From positions 1,054,001-1,118,000 of the forward strand of contig BLLK01000020.1 of assembly GCA_021927905.1 (NCBI GenBank): a stretch of 64,000 bases of DNA. The letters are read 5' to 3'. Below the pieces are notes generated by a model, which was not told the DNA's origin, did not search any database, and saw nothing but the letters and a program-made list of their open reading frames with translations. This DNA is from Chaetoceros tenuissimus (lineage: Eukaryota > Bacillariophyta > Thalassiosirophyceae > Chaetocerotales > Chaetocerotaceae). Shown here piece after piece: positions 1 through 9,288 of the stretch (the first letter of the stretch is position 1; each line of letters begins with the position of its first letter). A program made the position numbers and the translations under genes.

Positions 1-1
1 C

Positions 2-457
2 AAAACGCCAGTAACATTCATCCTGACTTTCTACCCACCAATGCCATGTTTCGACCCGTTCCAAATAAGACTATGCTTTCAACCAAACGACATGGAAAGA
101 GACTTACCTCCAAAAGATAAAATCCTTACCTCAGACATAGCCATTCGAGAACTGGAACGAAAAGAAGACCCAACCCTCTATGCACTCATGCTGATATATC
201 TAATTATCACCTTACCTCCTCAATTCCTAAATGATGATATAGTCTCAGCTTATATGCTCACTCTTCCAGAAAACTTACGACGACTCCACCACGAAAGCTC
301 CTATCTCCATGCCATCCTACATGATGAAAATTACAGTCAAGCCCTACATCATATAACTACCCCACGGAAACTCACGTACAAAAAACAAGACAAAGAATAC
401 TCAGACCATCCAAATGACAGACCAAGAAAACACAATCCAGACAACCCAAACTCATAA
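2..457 (+). CDS. C-terminal end of retroelement polyprotein (copy A, partial)
   Basis: This frame is open from the window edge to base 457, about 151 residues. It aligns without gaps over most of its length to the end of the copy C protein, including TLPPQFLNDD, LHAILHDE and the basic end HPNDRPRKHNPDNPN. This part is the unnamed C-terminal domain of the family and lies downstream of reverse transcriptase, RNase H and the zinc fingers. No catalytic motif is recognisable in it. Its conservation in A, C and D, which differ at many positions, indicates that the domain is constrained. Its function is unknown. Confidence 0.8.
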   Translation, partial: KTPVTFILTFYPPMPCFDPFQIRLCFQPNDMERDLPPKDKILTSDIAIRELERKEDPTLYALMLIYLIITLPPQFLNDDIVSAYMLTLPENLRRLHHESSYLHAILHDENYSQALHHITTPRKLTYKKQDKEYSDHPNDRPRKHNPDNPNS

Positions 458-790
458 AGTCAAACAATAACATAGGCTAAGGAATAGCTTAGGTTACATC
501 AATATATTTAATTTAGCCCTAGGAACTCTCTGCAACATTCCTAGGCCTTATGCTGTAGGAGTACCAGTACTCTTACAACATAAGCACCAGATCCCCTGAT
601 AGCAACAGCCAACAGGAGATTATATCCTCTATACAAGGGAGCTCTGAGAAGTACACACTACGTCTCACCTCCACTGTGAGTTCATGGTCCCGCAGCTAAC
701 TGCTCTAACAGGGAGTACCATCGCCTGAAAAATCGGCATTCTATATGATGTGGAAACTTGGTGGTTTGTTGAAGGCTAAACTAGAATATA
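458..790 (+). promoter_or_regulatory. Retroelement 3' UTR with conserved RNA structure (copy A)
   Basis: A near-perfect hairpin lies at 549-584 (TTATGCTGTAGGAGTA paired with TACTCTTACAACATAA, with G-U pairs). It is followed by the family core GGTCCCGCAGC at 686-696 and a GCCTGA...ATCGGC mini-hairpin near 725-740. The last block before the tail reads AAACTAGAA. The same order of parts occurs in copies C and D although the surrounding bases differ. That pattern suggests an RNA structure recognised by the element's own reverse transcriptase. Confidence 0.65.
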
Positions 791-805
791 AACCTAAACC
801 TAAAC

Positions 806-1604
806 CTAAGATCCTGGCTGAGCTTGCGCTCTGAATGATTTGTGAAAGTCAGGCATTGCTTCGAGTTCGTCATATTTTATGGACACGGAGAATGGGTTGA
901 TCTCTTCATGGATATGAGCTCCATTGAAATAATCAACATCAATATCACATTGCGAAACTCGGATGTGACGAAATTGAATATTTCTCATACCAACTTGTCT
1001 CTCAAGCGCTGGACGGGCGGATAGTGACATCTTACTTGCCTCCTTGGAAAAATTAGATCTGCTGCTCGTCACCATAAATTCTCGAATTTCTTTTTCAGTA
1101 TCATCGCAAGCGATTGGAAACATACCCTGCTTTTGGGTTGCAATAGGGTTGTCATTTTTTGGGAGAAAATCTTCTGATTCTAGTAGATGTGAGACCATAG
1201 ACTCTTCAATGTTGATCTCATTATTTAATGCAACTTCTTCTTGGGACTCTAAATCAGAAGTTCCTTTCTCTTCGTCGGTAGGGAAAGGAGCGGATACACT
1301 ATACTCCTCCTTTTGATTACTAGGGGAGTCTTTCTCTTGTTTCATACCTTCTGTCGCTCTTTCAGGGGCTGATGTTGTAAGCAGAGATAAGTGCTGAAGA
1401 CGCTTTGTGTCTTATATGTATCATGAGTATTTATGGAAGAAGAACTTTTCTCAGTTTCCAAGGGAAGTGTTGCAAGCCATGGTCTTGTAAAGAAGTCGTA
1501 CACATTCAATTTGTCAATTGGACTTACAAGACTCATTTTCACACCAATGACAAACCTCGAAACTATCTTCAAAAACTGAAATACATTTCCATCGAAATGA
1601 AATT
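806..1604 (-). pseudogene. Host gene fragment trapped between two mobile elements
   Basis: Two minus-strand open frames, 1604-1342 and 1345-806, overlap by a few bases and are not in the same frame. Either a frameshift or an unrecognised intron (possible donor GTATGA at the overlap) separates them. The 5' side is cut by the copia LTR at 1605, and the few remaining upstream bases (9147 onward) contain no usable start. The 3' side ends in the CCTAAA tail of copy A, which supplies the stop codon. The protein has no repeats or membrane segments that I can see. Segments such as RNIQFRHIRVSQCDIDVDYF faintly recall the C-terminal part of bridge-like lipid-transfer proteins, but I would not name it on that. 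Probably a dead remnant. Confidence 0.5.
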
Positions 1605-1862
1605 TGACAGGAAAGTGACTTTCTGAGCGTCTGTACGTTGTCGGTAAGAATAGTGATCGCTGTGATCCATTGCTTTCGATGATTGGTTTGGTGTCAAGCA
1701 CTCCGTGCTTGAGAGAGAGAGATGGAGGATCTCTCAACTTCATCTTTACATCTATCTATAATTCAAAACAACTAATAGTAATAAAGGGATTTACTGTTAC
1801 AATCTATCCAACAATACAACTACAATACAATTCAATCGAAGCAACTCCTTCTGCAGCTGTCA
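1605..1862 (+). repeat. 5' LTR of the copia element
   Basis: This 258-bp LTR has TGACAG/CTGTCA inverted ends. It is almost identical to 8889-9146. It contains a perfect hairpin, CAAGCAC-TCC-GTGCTTG, near 1693-1709, followed by a GA-repeat, which may act in transcript end formation or in the R region. Confidence 0.95.
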
Positions 1863-1880
1863 GGTTATGAGCCCGAATAC
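1863..1880 (+). other. Primer-binding site, probably for a half tRNA-Met
   Basis: The bases directly after the LTR read GGTTATGAGCCCGAATAC. The complement contains GGGCTCATAACC, which is the anticodon arm of initiator tRNA-Met (loop CTCATAA, anticodon CAT), not its 3' end. Priming from an internally cleaved initiator tRNA-Met is known for Drosophila copia and yeast Ty5. The match is read from sequence; its use is inferred. Confidence 0.7.
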
Positions 1881-2133
1881 AACGTTGTTTCTATTGAATA
1901 ACCAAGAGTGAATTATCAACATCAACATCAAATAGTGAAATCAATCACATCAACTAGCTTGTAGGTCCAAGGGAATAGACTTAGAAGATAATCAAATACC
2001 ACTACATAGTGAAGAATAAACATAAGCTAATTCGGCCAGATCAAGACAAAGGAAAGCACCGTTTTAGCAAGAAGAACACATAGCAAACGTCCTACAACAC
2101 ATAAATTTGTGAAGAACACAACTAGTTTCAGTC

Positions 2134-3708
2134 ATGAGTGGTTTCAGTAGCCCAACCATCCGCCGTATTCCACTTGATCCATCTGCTATTTCAGCGGATT
2201 TTACAAGCTTAACAAGGTCCCAGAGGAACAATTTAGATGAGAAGGACCTAGAAGATATTATGAGACATAGTATCGAGCAACCTTTTGATTATCAATATGA
2301 GAAGATCTCTCATCATCAGAAGAGTAACGATGGTCTAGCCAAGGAATCTTTCAAGGCTACAGCTTCGATGCACAGGTTGAATCAGTCCCTATTGATGCGC
2401 CTTAAGAAATATGATTTGAACAGCTGGTTTGAATCGATGCCTATGGTGAACCCTGACCTTGGTTGGAAGAGTGATCAGGATCAGCTTGATCTATTTGCCA
2501 ATTTAGATGCTCTCGCTGTACTCGAAAATCAGGAAAAGATCTTTGATTCTGTAGCATGGATCAATCGCCACATCGAAGAAAAGGAATGGACTAGAGAGCT
2601 AGACTGGTCCAAGGAGATCATCTTAACAGCTTGTTCCACTACTATGAAGGAATATTTGTTGAAAGAGGAAGAGACAGTAATGAAGATGCATCCTGGTGCT
2701 TATGGAGGCCCAGTTATCTTCGTACTGCTAATCAGCCATCTTCTTAAGAACTCGAGAGAAGCGTTGAATGACTTGTGGGAGTTTATGAAGAACCTTAAAG
2801 TTACTGATTACGAGAATGAAGACGTACACACCATGGTGTACGAGCTTTGTGTCAACTTCGAGCGTATACATCGAGTTGTCGATGCTGGTAACTTTAGAAT
2901 GCCTACAGACTTCATGACTCACCTGATCCAAATCTTTCAGACTTCCAGTTGCAAGAAGTTCAATGACCATTTTGTGAAGTTAGAGATCGATATGTCAGTA
3001 AACAGAATCTTGAAGAGTAATGCAAATCGCTTCTCCACTTTTGCACATCGTACTGGATCGAGTCTCCGATGGATGGATGTCCTCAATATTGCCTCGGATG
3101 CTTACAAGCTCTACGAGAAAGACTGGATTCCTGCAGTTGAAGAGCAAGGTCCAGGTAATCATGGATTTCTGGGAAAAGAGTCTGGTGGAAAGAAGAAAGG
3201 TCCATGCCACGGTTGTGGTGGGGATCATTGGCTTCGTGAATGTCCACACAAGCAGAGAAACCAGAATCAAAACAATCGTAATCAGGATAATAATCGCAAG
3301 GATCCTGACATCGTTCCGCCATCTGCGGATACTTGTACTAAAGTTCAGTCTAATCCAAATCGTTGGACCAAGAAGGTTGGCAATGAGACTGTTCATTGGT
3401 GTGGAAAGTGTGTGAAGCGCAACTTGTCCGATGGATCTCATAATACAATCAAGGGTCGCTGGACAAATGGAGGAAGTAAACACTTCACTGATGAGCATCG
3501 TGGTTCACAGCCTCGTCAAGGTCCTCGTGGAGGTGGTGGAAGAGGTGATGGAGGAAGAGGAGGAAATCATAATCGTGCGAATCTAGCAAATACTACTCCT
3601 ACTCCATCTACTGCTGGTACTGTTGCTTCCGATACTGATGACGTCGTAACAAACTTGAGCGCAGCATTGGCTGATTCTGATGTAAATCGTTGTCAACCTG
3701 GTCAATGA
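2134..3708 (+). CDS. Gag-like protein of the copia element
   Basis: This ORF of 524 residues starts at an ATG about 270 bases after the 5' LTR. The first 330 residues are a helical, charged region of the kind found in copia Gag. Near residue 360 there is a CCHC zinc knuckle (CHGCGGDHWLREC). A low-complexity Asn/Gln stretch and a Gly/Arg-rich tail (GGGGRGDGGRGG) follow, both typical of RNA binding. In this family Gag packages the element RNA in cytoplasmic particles. The C-terminus ends shortly before the pol ORF. Confidence 0.85.
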   Translation: MSGFSSPTIRRIPLDPSAISADFTSLTRSQRNNLDEKDLEDIMRHSIEQPFDYQYEKISHHQKSNDGLAKESFKATASMHRLNQSLLMRLKKYDLNSWFESMPMVNPDLGWKSDQDQLDLFANLDALAVLENQEKIFDSVAWINRHIEEKEWTRELDWSKEIILTACSTTMKEYLLKEEETVMKMHPGAYGGPVIFVLLISHLLKNSREALNDLWEFMKNLKVTDYENEDVHTMVYELCVNFERIHRVVDAGNFRMPTDFMTHLIQIFQTSSCKKFNDHFVKLEIDMSVNRILKSNANRFSTFAHRTGSSLRWMDVLNIASDAYKLYEKDWIPAVEEQGPGNHGFLGKESGGKKKGPCHGCGGDHWLRECPHKQRNQNQNNRNQDNNRKDPDIVPPSADTCTKVQSNPNRWTKKVGNETVHWCGKCVKRNLSDGSHNTIKGRWTNGGSKHFTDEHRGSQPRQGPRGGGGRGDGGRGGNHNRANLANTTPTPSTAGTVASDTDDVVTNLSAALADSDVNRCQPGQ

Positions 3709-3720
3709 CTAGGGTCAGCT

Positions 3721-6700
3721 TTGCTCCAATGCAAGCATTTCGGGGTTATGATTTGCTTGGGGAGCCTCTTTCATTTGCATAATTTTACATGGTACAGTGT
3801 TCTTGGCTTGTTGCCTGCACTGTTTTATCTTAATTCATATCTTGAAGCTGTTGAAAAGGGACTACAGACTTCATTCTACATCGCTTTGTGGACTGTTACC
3901 GATCCAATCATGCTGGTAACAAGTCCAGGGATCGTCTTTGGAGTTGCGCTTGGAGATCTAGACATCGATCATTGGTTATACCGTCTTTGCTGCTTGCGCT
4001 GCTCTTGGCTTGCTTGTGCTAGTGATGTGCTAGTACGACAGTTTCTCAAGGTGACTAAAATCTACAGTGCCTTGATTGTAGCTCGAATGTTATTTGAGTT
4101 ACCATCTCTGGTTGATGGTCTATTCCCATCTTCTAGAATCTTATCTCCGTTGTTGGGTGATCAAATCTTTCTGTGCTGTTGGAGGACTCTACTTATTAAT
4201 CAGTGCTGGAAGAGGGATCGCTGGAAGCGTCATTGGGATCGCCAACGACGTCTGAATCGAGCAATGACAACCAGTAGTCGACGTGCTCTCTTTGCTAATA
4301 CTTCTTTTCGTGATCGTGTTCAGTTGGAAAGAAATCTTCGTGAAGCTGAAGAACATGCTGCTGCTGTTGCTGCTACAGCTGCTGTCATTGCTGCTGAATG
4401 TGCTAAAGTTGATAGCTTGTATGAGCCATTGTTCCAAGCTGAGTTGGACAGACTCTCTTCACTCTTTGAGTCCTCCATGTTGGCAGCTTCGAATGATACT
4501 GTTCGCATTCAGTCCTTACTTGACAATATCGATGTGCTTGAAATGCACGGCCTGCTTTCATTGTTTGAACGTCCTCAGACAGTTCGTTCTACCCATATGG
4601 ATGAAGTGTATCGTCTTCGTGCATTGGTTAACAATGATAAGCTCTTTGATCAACTAGTCGATGAAGGGATGATCGAACCTCCTTTCTCGTGTCAGGATCG
4701 AATGCTGTATGAAAGCATTGTTCCTCTTGCTGTGGTAGACTTGAAGGCCTGTAATGCAGTCTCTATTAATGCCAAGGAGATGCCAATCGTCATTGATACT
4801 GGTGCCTCTCGTTCTCTATCACCTCATCGCTCTGATTTCACCTCTTATCGCCCTATTAAAGACATGGCAATAGGTGGGATCACTGCTAATAGCCGTATTG
4901 CTGGTGTTGGAAAAGTTAGGTGGGAAGTTACTGATCAAAATGGTCTTGAATCTGTTATCATCACCGAAGCTTATCATGTTGTGGATGCTACAATTCGCTT
5001 GTATTCACCCCAATTTCATTTTCGTGAGCACAATGCTGGTCGCTTGGAGATGGATGCTTTGGGCATTTCTTTAACTTTACCTACACCAACAACTCCGGTC
5101 TTATCATTCCCGTTCAATTCTTTCAACAATTTGCCTCTAATGCTACCATCATCACATCCGCATCTACAAAGTACTCTGTTCCAATCCGAGGGACATTTCA
5201 ATCTGTCAAATCTATCACCGTTCTTGCGTGAGGTACCAGTAGTTGAGCGTTTCAATCTTGTGAAAGCTGATATGGAAGTGTTGGATGCAAAGGAAAGAGC
5301 TTATGTTAATGGTGAGCATCGATCTACGCTCACAGAAGCTCAGAGGGAGCTTCGATTATTACACAATAAGATGGGACATTTGCATATGAAGCGCATACAG
5401 AAGCTGCTTCACCATGACTTGCCTCTTGATTCGAGACAGTCTGATGGAGAGCTGAATCCTCCAGTTGTATTTAGATCGAGATCTGCTGGAGTAAAGTCCT
5501 GTTCAATCCCGTTGTGCCGCTCTTGTGTGTTATCAAATCTAAAGAAAAGAAAGATCGATAGTCAGCTGAAATCAAACGATCCGAAGAAAGAGATGGCACT
5601 ACAGAGAAACCATGTGAATCCTGGAGAATGTGTTTCTTTGGACCAATATGTTGTTCCACATCGAGGACGACTTTATAATACTGCTGGCAAAGAGAGAGAA
5701 GCATTGAGATATGGTGGCGGAAGTCTTGCAGTAGATCATGCTTCGAAGAGAGTATTTATCACTCATCAAGTATCCTTGAAGGCTGAAGAGACTCTAGTCT
5801 TCAAGCGAAATTTGGAGCGAGATGCTGCTGATTGTGGGTTTGAGATACAGAGATATCATGCTGACAATGGAGTGTTCGCTGCCAAGGCTTTTATGGAGGA
5901 CTGTATAAATAAAGATCAGAAATTGCAGTACAGTGCCTCGAATACTCATCATCAAAACGGAGTAGCGGAGAGGTATATTGGTACTATCACTCGTATGGCA
6001 AGAGCTATGTTGATCCACGTGGCTTTGCTATGGCCGAAGCAAAATAAGCTGGAACATTGGCCAATGGCGATGGACCATGCTGTTTGGGTGTGGAATAACT
6101 TGCCGATGGATGATGGTTTAAGTCCAGAAGAGAAGTGGACTGGATCCAAAGTGCCTAGCTACAATCATTTGCGCCGTGCTCATGTATGGGGTTGTCCTGC
6201 TTATGTACTAGATCCAAAACTAGCTGATGGTCAGAAGATTCCAAAGTGGAGTCCAAGATCGAGACAAGGAAAGTTTATGGGATATTCAAAGGATCACTCG
6301 AATTCAGCTGGATTGATTCTTAATCCGAAATCAGGATATTTGTCTACGCAGTTTCATGTACTTTACGACGATAAGTTTGAGACTGTGGAAGGATGTACTC
6401 GTGATCAGCAGAGACAGGTAGCTCAAGATGTTGATTGGCAAAGAATCATTGATAGAGAAGGTGCCCATGAAATTAATTATGAAGTTCAGGATGAAGATCT
6501 AGTGCCTGACTTCTTGGATGATGAGTGGTTGAATGAAGAGGAGATTCGGTACAAGCGTGAAGCTCGTGATGGACGAATGCAACGTCATGCTAGGAATGTT
6601 GTTCCAAATCCGAATGCTCGACAACCTGCTCTTCGTGATCCTGGTATTATTGTGGTTGGTGGGAATCGCTGCCAAGTACAAGTTGAAAATCAAGCACCTG

Positions 6701-8826
6701 CTGTAGCTCCGAATGCAGCTCCTACTCCTAATGGTAATCCTGTTCCTCAATTGCCTCCTTTAGCTCCTGCTGAAATCGATCAAGCAAGAGATCAAGCTGA
6801 AGGGATGCGCCGTTCAAGACGGAATAGGCATGCGCCTGACTTCTTGGAGTATGATCGTCCTGGTGGTCCGAATCAGAGAAATAGAAGGGACATTGCTGGA
6901 CTATACAGTTGTGGAGCCGCTTGCACTAGCAAGGCTTTTGTCTCACATTCAGAGGCAGAAGGATATCAGAATACTACTCTGAAGAGAATTGATCTAGATA
7001 ATCATTTTGTGCAAGGATTGTCTTGGGAGGAAAGTGTATCAGCCTTATCTGCTAAGGATAAATTTGCCAATGACGATGCTAGAAGATTCTTTGCTTGTAT
7101 GGAAGTACTTCAAGATCCGGAGACATTGGATATGAGTGACTTCCCAACTTTAGCATTTGCGGCTCGTGCAAGTGCTGATGATAATCCAAGATTCGATGAA
7201 GCAATGAGAGGTCCCAATGCTGAAGGATTTTGGCAGGCGTCTGCGAAGGAAATCACAACTTTGCAGAAGATTAATACTTGGACTCAAGTACCTCGTGAGG
7301 TTGGCATGAATGTAATAAAGAGCACTTGGGCTTTTAAAATCAAAAGGTTTCCAGATGGGCTTATCAGAAAGCTAAAAGCCAGGTTCTGTGTTCGTGGGGA
7401 TCAACAGATCGAAGGAGTGGACTTCTTCGATACGTTTGCGCCAGTGGTACAATGGTCAACAATCAGGATGATGTTTATCTTGTCATTGCAGCTCGGTTTG
7501 GCTTCAGTTCAAGTAGACTACGTGTCCGCATTTTGCCAGGCGCCAATTGATGAAGTAGTCCATGTAGATTTGCCTCGAGGTTGGCAAACTCTGAATGAGT
7601 ATGGGCTACATGAGAAATTCAAACCTAATCATGTTTTGAGACTGAATAGATCGTGCTATGGACTGCGTCAGAGTCCAAAGAACTTTTTCAATCATCTGAA
7701 GAAGAATCTAGAGCGATCTGGATTGAAGCAGAGTGTCTTTGATCCGTGTCTTTTCATTTCGGATGAAGTGATTTGTGTATGCTACGTTGATGACTGTCTG
7801 TTCTGGGCCAAGGATAGAGCCATGATCGACGCAGTTATTGACAAAATCAAGGAGAAAATGACACTTGAAGTTGAAGATAGTGTCGACGGTTTTCTAGGAA
7901 TCAAGGTGGAGCGGAAGCCAAATGAGGAAGGTGTTGAAGAAATTCATCTTACTCAAGCTGGGCTGATCGATAGAGTCATTGTTGCACTCGGACTTGATTC
8001 TGAGAGTTCTTATGGAACTAAAATCCCTGCAGAAGCCAACAAGCCTCTCCCAAAGGATTCAGAGGGAGATCCTTACGATCAAGGCTTCAATTATCCTAGT
8101 GTGGTCGGCATGATGATGTACTTATGCAACAATAGTCGCCCTGACATTGCTTTTGCAGTTCATCAATGTGCTAGACACAGTTTCCGTCCAACTCGATTGC
8201 ATGCTCAATATTTGATTAAGATTGGTCGGTACTTGATCAGAACAAGGGATAAAGGTTTAATCATCAAACCGGATCCTGATGTAGGCATTTTCGACATTGA
8301 CTGTTATGTGGATGCTGATTTTGCTGGTTTGTTTAGTGTTGAGGATAAACAAGATCCTCATTGTGTAAAGTCTCGTACAGGTTACGTGATCATGGTTGGT
8401 GGATCCCCTGTCGTATGGAGCAGCAAGTTACAGCCTGTAATTGCAAGCTCTACGATGGAGAGCGAGTATATCGCTTTATCAACGGCTTGTAAGGAGCTGA
8501 TCCCAATCAGGAACATCGCCTCTGAGATTGCCGAAGCTTGTGGAGTAGCTTCGAAAGACTTATCGTCTATGCACACTACAATTTGGGAAGATAACGTAGG
8601 ATGTCTGACTTTGGCAAATCTGGAGTTACCTTTGCTTACTCCTCGTTCCAAAGCTATTGCTGTACGTTATCATTGGTTCCGTCAGTTCGTATCTAAAGAT
8701 CAAGGTAGAGATGGTGGTATTGTCATCAAGAAGGTCGATACCAAAGATCAAATTGCTGATATCTTCACAAAAGGTCTTGCTCACTTGCAGTTTTCTACTT
8801 TGAGAAAGATGCTGATGGGATGGTAA
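3721..8826 (+). CDS. Pol of the copia element (protease, integrase, RT, RNase H)
   Basis: About 1,700 residues in one open frame. In order it shows an aspartic protease motif (VIDTGAS), an integrase zinc-binding region ending in CRSC, the integrase core (DQYV, HADNG, NGVAERYIG), the copia-type reverse transcriptase (FDTFAPVV, VDYVSAF, CYGLRQSP and the catalytic CYVDD) and RNase H (VDADFAGL, TMESEY, WEDN). Integrase before RT places it in Ty1/copia. Ahead of the protease lie about 330 residues with hydrophobic runs and then an Ala-rich coiled-coil-like stretch. That region is unusual for Pol and I cannot name it; its start is not defined by a convincing ATG. Confidence 0.9.
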   Translation: MLQCKHFGVMICLGSLFHLHNFTWYSVLGLLPALFYLNSYLEAVEKGLQTSFYIALWTVTDPIMLVTSPGIVFGVALGDLDIDHWLYRLCCLRCSWLACASDVLVRQFLKVTKIYSALIVARMLFELPSLVDGLFPSSRILSPLLGDQIFLCCWRTLLINQCWKRDRWKRHWDRQRRLNRAMTTSSRRALFANTSFRDRVQLERNLREAEEHAAAVAATAAVIAAECAKVDSLYEPLFQAELDRLSSLFESSMLAASNDTVRIQSLLDNIDVLEMHGLLSLFERPQTVRSTHMDEVYRLRALVNNDKLFDQLVDEGMIEPPFSCQDRMLYESIVPLAVVDLKACNAVSINAKEMPIVIDTGASRSLSPHRSDFTSYRPIKDMAIGGITANSRIAGVGKVRWEVTDQNGLESVIITEAYHVVDATIRLYSPQFHFREHNAGRLEMDALGISLTLPTPTTPVLSFPFNSFNNLPLMLPSSHPHLQSTLFQSEGHFNLSNLSPFLREVPVVERFNLVKADMEVLDAKERAYVNGEHRSTLTEAQRELRLLHNKMGHLHMKRIQKLLHHDLPLDSRQSDGELNPPVVFRSRSAGVKSCSIPLCRSCVLSNLKKRKIDSQLKSNDPKKEMALQRNHVNPGECVSLDQYVVPHRGRLYNTAGKEREALRYGGGSLAVDHASKRVFITHQVSLKAEETLVFKRNLERDAADCGFEIQRYHADNGVFAAKAFMEDCINKDQKLQYSASNTHHQNGVAERYIGTITRMARAMLIHVALLWPKQNKLEHWPMAMDHAVWVWNNLPMDDGLSPEEKWTGSKVPSYNHLRRAHVWGCPAYVLDPKLADGQKIPKWSPRSRQGKFMGYSKDHSNSAGLILNPKSGYLSTQFHVLYDDKFETVEGCTRDQQRQVAQDVDWQRIIDREGAHEINYEVQDEDLVPDFLDDEWLNEEEIRYKREARDGRMQRHARNVVPNPNARQPALRDPGIIVVGGNRCQVQVENQAPAVAPNAAPTPNGNPVPQLPPLAPAEIDQARDQAEGMRRSRRNRHAPDFLEYDRPGGPNQRNRRDIAGLYSCGAACTSKAFVSHSEAEGYQNTTLKRIDLDNHFVQGLSWEESVSALSAKDKFANDDARRFFACMEVLQDPETLDMSDFPTLAFAARASADDNPRFDEAMRGPNAEGFWQASAKEITTLQKINTWTQVPREVGMNVIKSTWAFKIKRFPDGLIRKLKARFCVRGDQQIEGVDFFDTFAPVVQWSTIRMMFILSLQLGLASVQVDYVSAFCQAPIDEVVHVDLPRGWQTLNEYGLHEKFKPNHVLRLNRSCYGLRQSPKNFFNHLKKNLERSGLKQSVFDPCLFISDEVICVCYVDDCLFWAKDRAMIDAVIDKIKEKMTLEVEDSVDGFLGIKVERKPNEEGVEEIHLTQAGLIDRVIVALGLDSESSYGTKIPAEANKPLPKDSEGDPYDQGFNYPSVVGMMMYLCNNSRPDIAFAVHQCARHSFRPTRLHAQYLIKIGRYLIRTRDKGLIIKPDPDVGIFDIDCYVDADFAGLFSVEDKQDPHCVKSRTGYVIMVGGSPVVWSSKLQPVIASSTMESEYIALSTACKELIPIRNIASEIAEACGVASKDLSSMHTTIWEDNVGCLTLANLELPLLTPRSKAIAVRYHWFRQFVSKDQGRDGGIVIKKVDTKDQIADIFTKGLAHLQFSTLRKMLMGW

Positions 8827-8879
8827 TAATGTGACTTTTCATGTTTGTCTGCGATCTCATTCAAATATGAATTTCGCTC

Positions 8880-8888
8880 GAGAGGGAG
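8880..8888 (+). other. Polypurine tract of the copia element
   Basis: GAGAGGGAG lies immediately upstream of the 3' LTR, the expected place for the plus-strand primer. Confidence 0.75.
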
Positions 8889-9146
8889 TGACATGAAAGT
8901 GACTTTCTGAGCGTCTGTACGTCGTCGGTAAGAATAGTGATCGCTGTGATCCATTGCTTTCGATGATTGGTTTGGTGTCAAGCACTCCGTGCTTGAGAGA
9001 GAGAGATGGAGGATCTCTCAACTTCATCTTTACATCTATCTATAATTCAAAACAACTAATAGTAATAAAGGGATTTACTGTTACAATCTATCCAACAATA
9101 CAACTACAATACAATTCAATCGAAGCAACTCCTTCTGCAGCTGTCA
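8889..9146 (+). repeat. 3' LTR of the copia element
   Basis: The same 258-bp sequence as 1605-1862 apart from two differences that I can see. It is followed by the target duplication AAATT and then by host sequence that continues the frame of the minus-strand fragment at 1342-1604 for a short distance. Confidence 0.95.
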
Positions 9147-9288
9147 AAATTGCAACACCTTAATTAAAGAACCTGTCAATGACGACTTTAGTAAAGGAGC
9201 ACAGAATTACCAAAAGATCAAATCCTTCCTATTTACACTATGAATTTTACGTAAACATAATCTAGAATTGTTTTTATATTCTACCTAA

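Larger units (their letters stand above)
1..809 (+). mobile_element. 3' end of a non-LTR-type retroelement with CCTAAA tail (copy A)
   Basis: The left edge enters the last part of a long retroelement ORF (open from base 2 to the stop at 455-457). A 3' UTR of about 330 bases follows, then a tail of three CCTAAA-type units at 791-809. The protein matches the C-terminus of copy C (55078-57339), with shared blocks such as PFQIRLCFQ and HPNDRP(R/N)KHNPDNPN. The UTR holds a strong hairpin at 549-584 and the family core GGTCCCGCAGC at 686-696. The tail runs directly into host DNA, and the stop codon of the minus-strand host ORF lies inside it. The 5' part lies outside the window, so completeness cannot be judged. 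Confidence 0.85.
1605..9146 (+). mobile_element. Ty1/copia LTR retrotransposon, looks whole
   Basis: Two 258-bp direct LTRs begin TGACA and end CTGTCA, flanked by the 5-bp target duplication AAATT (1600-1604 and 9147-9151). The LTRs differ at only two positions that I can see, so the insertion is young. Between them lie a gag-like ORF with a CCHC knuckle and a pol ORF in the order protease, integrase, reverse transcriptase, RNase H, which is the Ty1/copia order. A primer-binding site follows the 5' LTR and a purine tract (GAGAGGGAG) precedes the 3' LTR. The style fits the diatom copia (CoDi) groups, but assigning a subgroup would need a tree. It is inserted in a host ORF. Confidence 0.95.

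Noticed and set aside
686-740. HDV-like or hammerhead ribozyme in the retroelement UTR
   Set aside because: GGTCCCGCAGC recalls the HDV core, but I could not draw the same nested double pseudoknot in all three copies, and no hammerhead core is present.
791-809. A true telomere
   Set aside because: Only about three units are present, at the end of a retroelement UTR, and host gene sequence follows. The same short tail recurs at 57718 and 61784.
1405-1870. Plus-strand frames spanning the LTR edge
   Set aside because: They run across the junction of host DNA and LTR and are not coding.
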